This document shows positions 37,935 through 38,419 of a DNA stretch of 38,419 bases, one piece after another. The notes beneath the pieces are model-generated. The model searched no databases and was not told the DNA's origin. It was given only the letters and a program-made list of their open reading frames with translations. The stretch comes from Eshraghiella sp964441705. Lineage in GTDB: Bacteria > Bacillota > Clostridia > Lachnospirales > Lachnospiraceae. Both the position numbers and the translations under genes were made by a program. The stretch lies in the NCBI GenBank assembly GCA_964441705.1, contig CAYTWF010000026.1, forward strand, positions 1 to 38,419, given 5' to 3'. Within the stretch, counting starts at the first letter, position 1; each line of letters opens with the position of its first letter.

Positions 37935-38419
37935 TTATTTGATTGGCATATATGTATTTAGATATTCTTCAATCTTTTCCATATATTCAAGATATTTGTC
38001 GTTGTCGTTTTGCAGACCATGTCCGGAATGTTCGCAAACAATATATTCATGTGGAATATTATGTTTAGAAAGAGCAGCGTCAAGCCGCTTTGATGCCATA
38101 AAAGCCTGCATTCGATCCCATGAACCATATGCAGATACGGTGGGTACGCTTTGATCCGTAATCCATTCTACTGCGGATATATTCCTCATTTTATCCAAAT
38201 AATTACCTGAAGTAATCATTTCAGAGGTAATTTCAGTACCCGCCATTGCAGAAAAAATTGCAGCGATACCACTGATATCAGCATCAGCAAGGTCAAGCAG
38301 CGGTTCATTAGGATTTTGCCCCATATTAATCCAGTCTTCGGCATAAAAGCAAGAAGGACCGACAGCTTCAAATACCATTTTTACTGGTACAGGGGATGTG
38401 TCTGCATCACGATAGGCAT
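37935..38419 (-). CDS. Alpha/beta hydrolase, C-terminal part (runs off the right edge)
   Basis: The reading frame is open from the window edge through AYRDADTSPVPVKMVFEAVG to TAA at 37935-37937, about 160 codons; the N terminus lies outside. The segment VPTVSAYGSWDRMQAFMASK carries the expected catalytic Asp region, and YIVCEHSGHGLQNDNDKYLE holds the catalytic His (SGHGL). The nucleophile elbow must be in the missing part. VKMVFEAVGPSCFYAEDW is typical of esterase/BD-FAE-like clostridial hydrolases. It is convergent with spoVAC and shows no functional link to the sporulation block. Confidence 0.8.
   Translation of the reverse strand, partial: AYRDADTSPVPVKMVFEAVGPSCFYAEDWINMGQNPNEPLLDLADADISGIAAIFSAMAGTEITSEMITSGNYLDKMRNISAVEWITDQSVPTVSAYGSWDRMQAFMASKRLDAALSKHNIPHEYIVCEHSGHGLQNDNDKYLEYMEKIEEYLNTYMPIK

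Noticed and set aside
1..38419. tRNA, rRNA, CRISPR array, transposase or integrase
   Set aside because: No cloverleaf, rRNA motif, regular repeat-spacer array or recombinase gene was recognised anywhere in the window.

Overview
The window looks like chromosome of an AT-rich, spore-forming-lineage Firmicute, most likely a Lachnospiraceae relative. This rests on the spoIIA-sigF-spoVA block, the AgrA/AgrC-type LytTR and GHKL signalling pairs, a DUF5685-type protein, strong AGGAGG-type ribosome sites and sigma-A promoters of the TTGACA-N17-TATAAT kind. No rRNA, tRNA, CRISPR array, transposase or integrase was seen. The assignment comes from reading the sequence only.

Layout. 1-571: N-terminal end of a DUF1016/YhcG-type gene running off the left edge, a near-perfect 35-bp palindrome at its leader, and an AT-rich promoter region. 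572-6721: housekeeping and accessory genes on the + strand (XRE/GyrI-like regulator, threonine aldolase, GNAT acetyltransferase, leuS, S51-type peptidase, small alpha/beta hydrolase). 6798-19519: a large signalling and transport island. It holds two paralogous LytTR response regulator + GHKL kinase pairs, separated by a PadR regulator and a small membrane protein on the opposite strand. Two tandem copies of a four-gene cassette follow (lipoprotein, permease, permease, ATPase), then a small lipoprotein. The ATPases carry an E-type Q-loop as described for LanF immunity proteins, so the island reads as a peptide/antibiotic-sensing immunity or detoxification locus with no biosynthetic genes in view. 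19539-21011 (-): secreted, membrane-anchored PIG-L-like deacetylase. 21156-23418: two PLP aminotransferases, the second HisC. 23573-28722: zinc-ribbon membrane protein, DUF5685 protein, J-domain protein, HAD hydrolase, WYL regulator, folC and a 46-aa ORF. 28737-30128: zinc-ribbon/TPR membrane protein. 30269-37812: sporulation block. 37935-38419 (-): alpha/beta hydrolase running off the right edge.

The most interesting region is the sporulation block. The usual order spoIIAA-spoIIAB-sigF-spoVAA-spoVAB-spoVAC is interrupted between spoVAB and spoVAC by three genes: a soluble hybrid histidine kinase (PAS-like x3, DHp, CA, REC), a stand-alone Hpt protein and a Spo0A-family regulator. Together these encode every step of a His-Asp-His-Asp phosphorelay ending on a Spo0A protein. 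That parallels KinA-Spo0F-Spo0B-Spo0A of Bacillus, but built from a hybrid kinase and an Hpt protein. The Spo0A-like protein has changes in its recognition helix, and the block stops after spoVAC at a strong terminator with no spoVAD or spoVAE.

A second notable region is the immunity-like island. Two direct-repeat elements with the shared form AC(G/C)ATT(G/C)A(G/A) and 22-bp periodicity lie just upstream of -35 positions, one before the second signalling pair and one before the ABC operon. They are good candidates for LytTR-regulator boxes. The second response regulator is frameshifted at A_AAA_AAT inside its DNA-binding domain.
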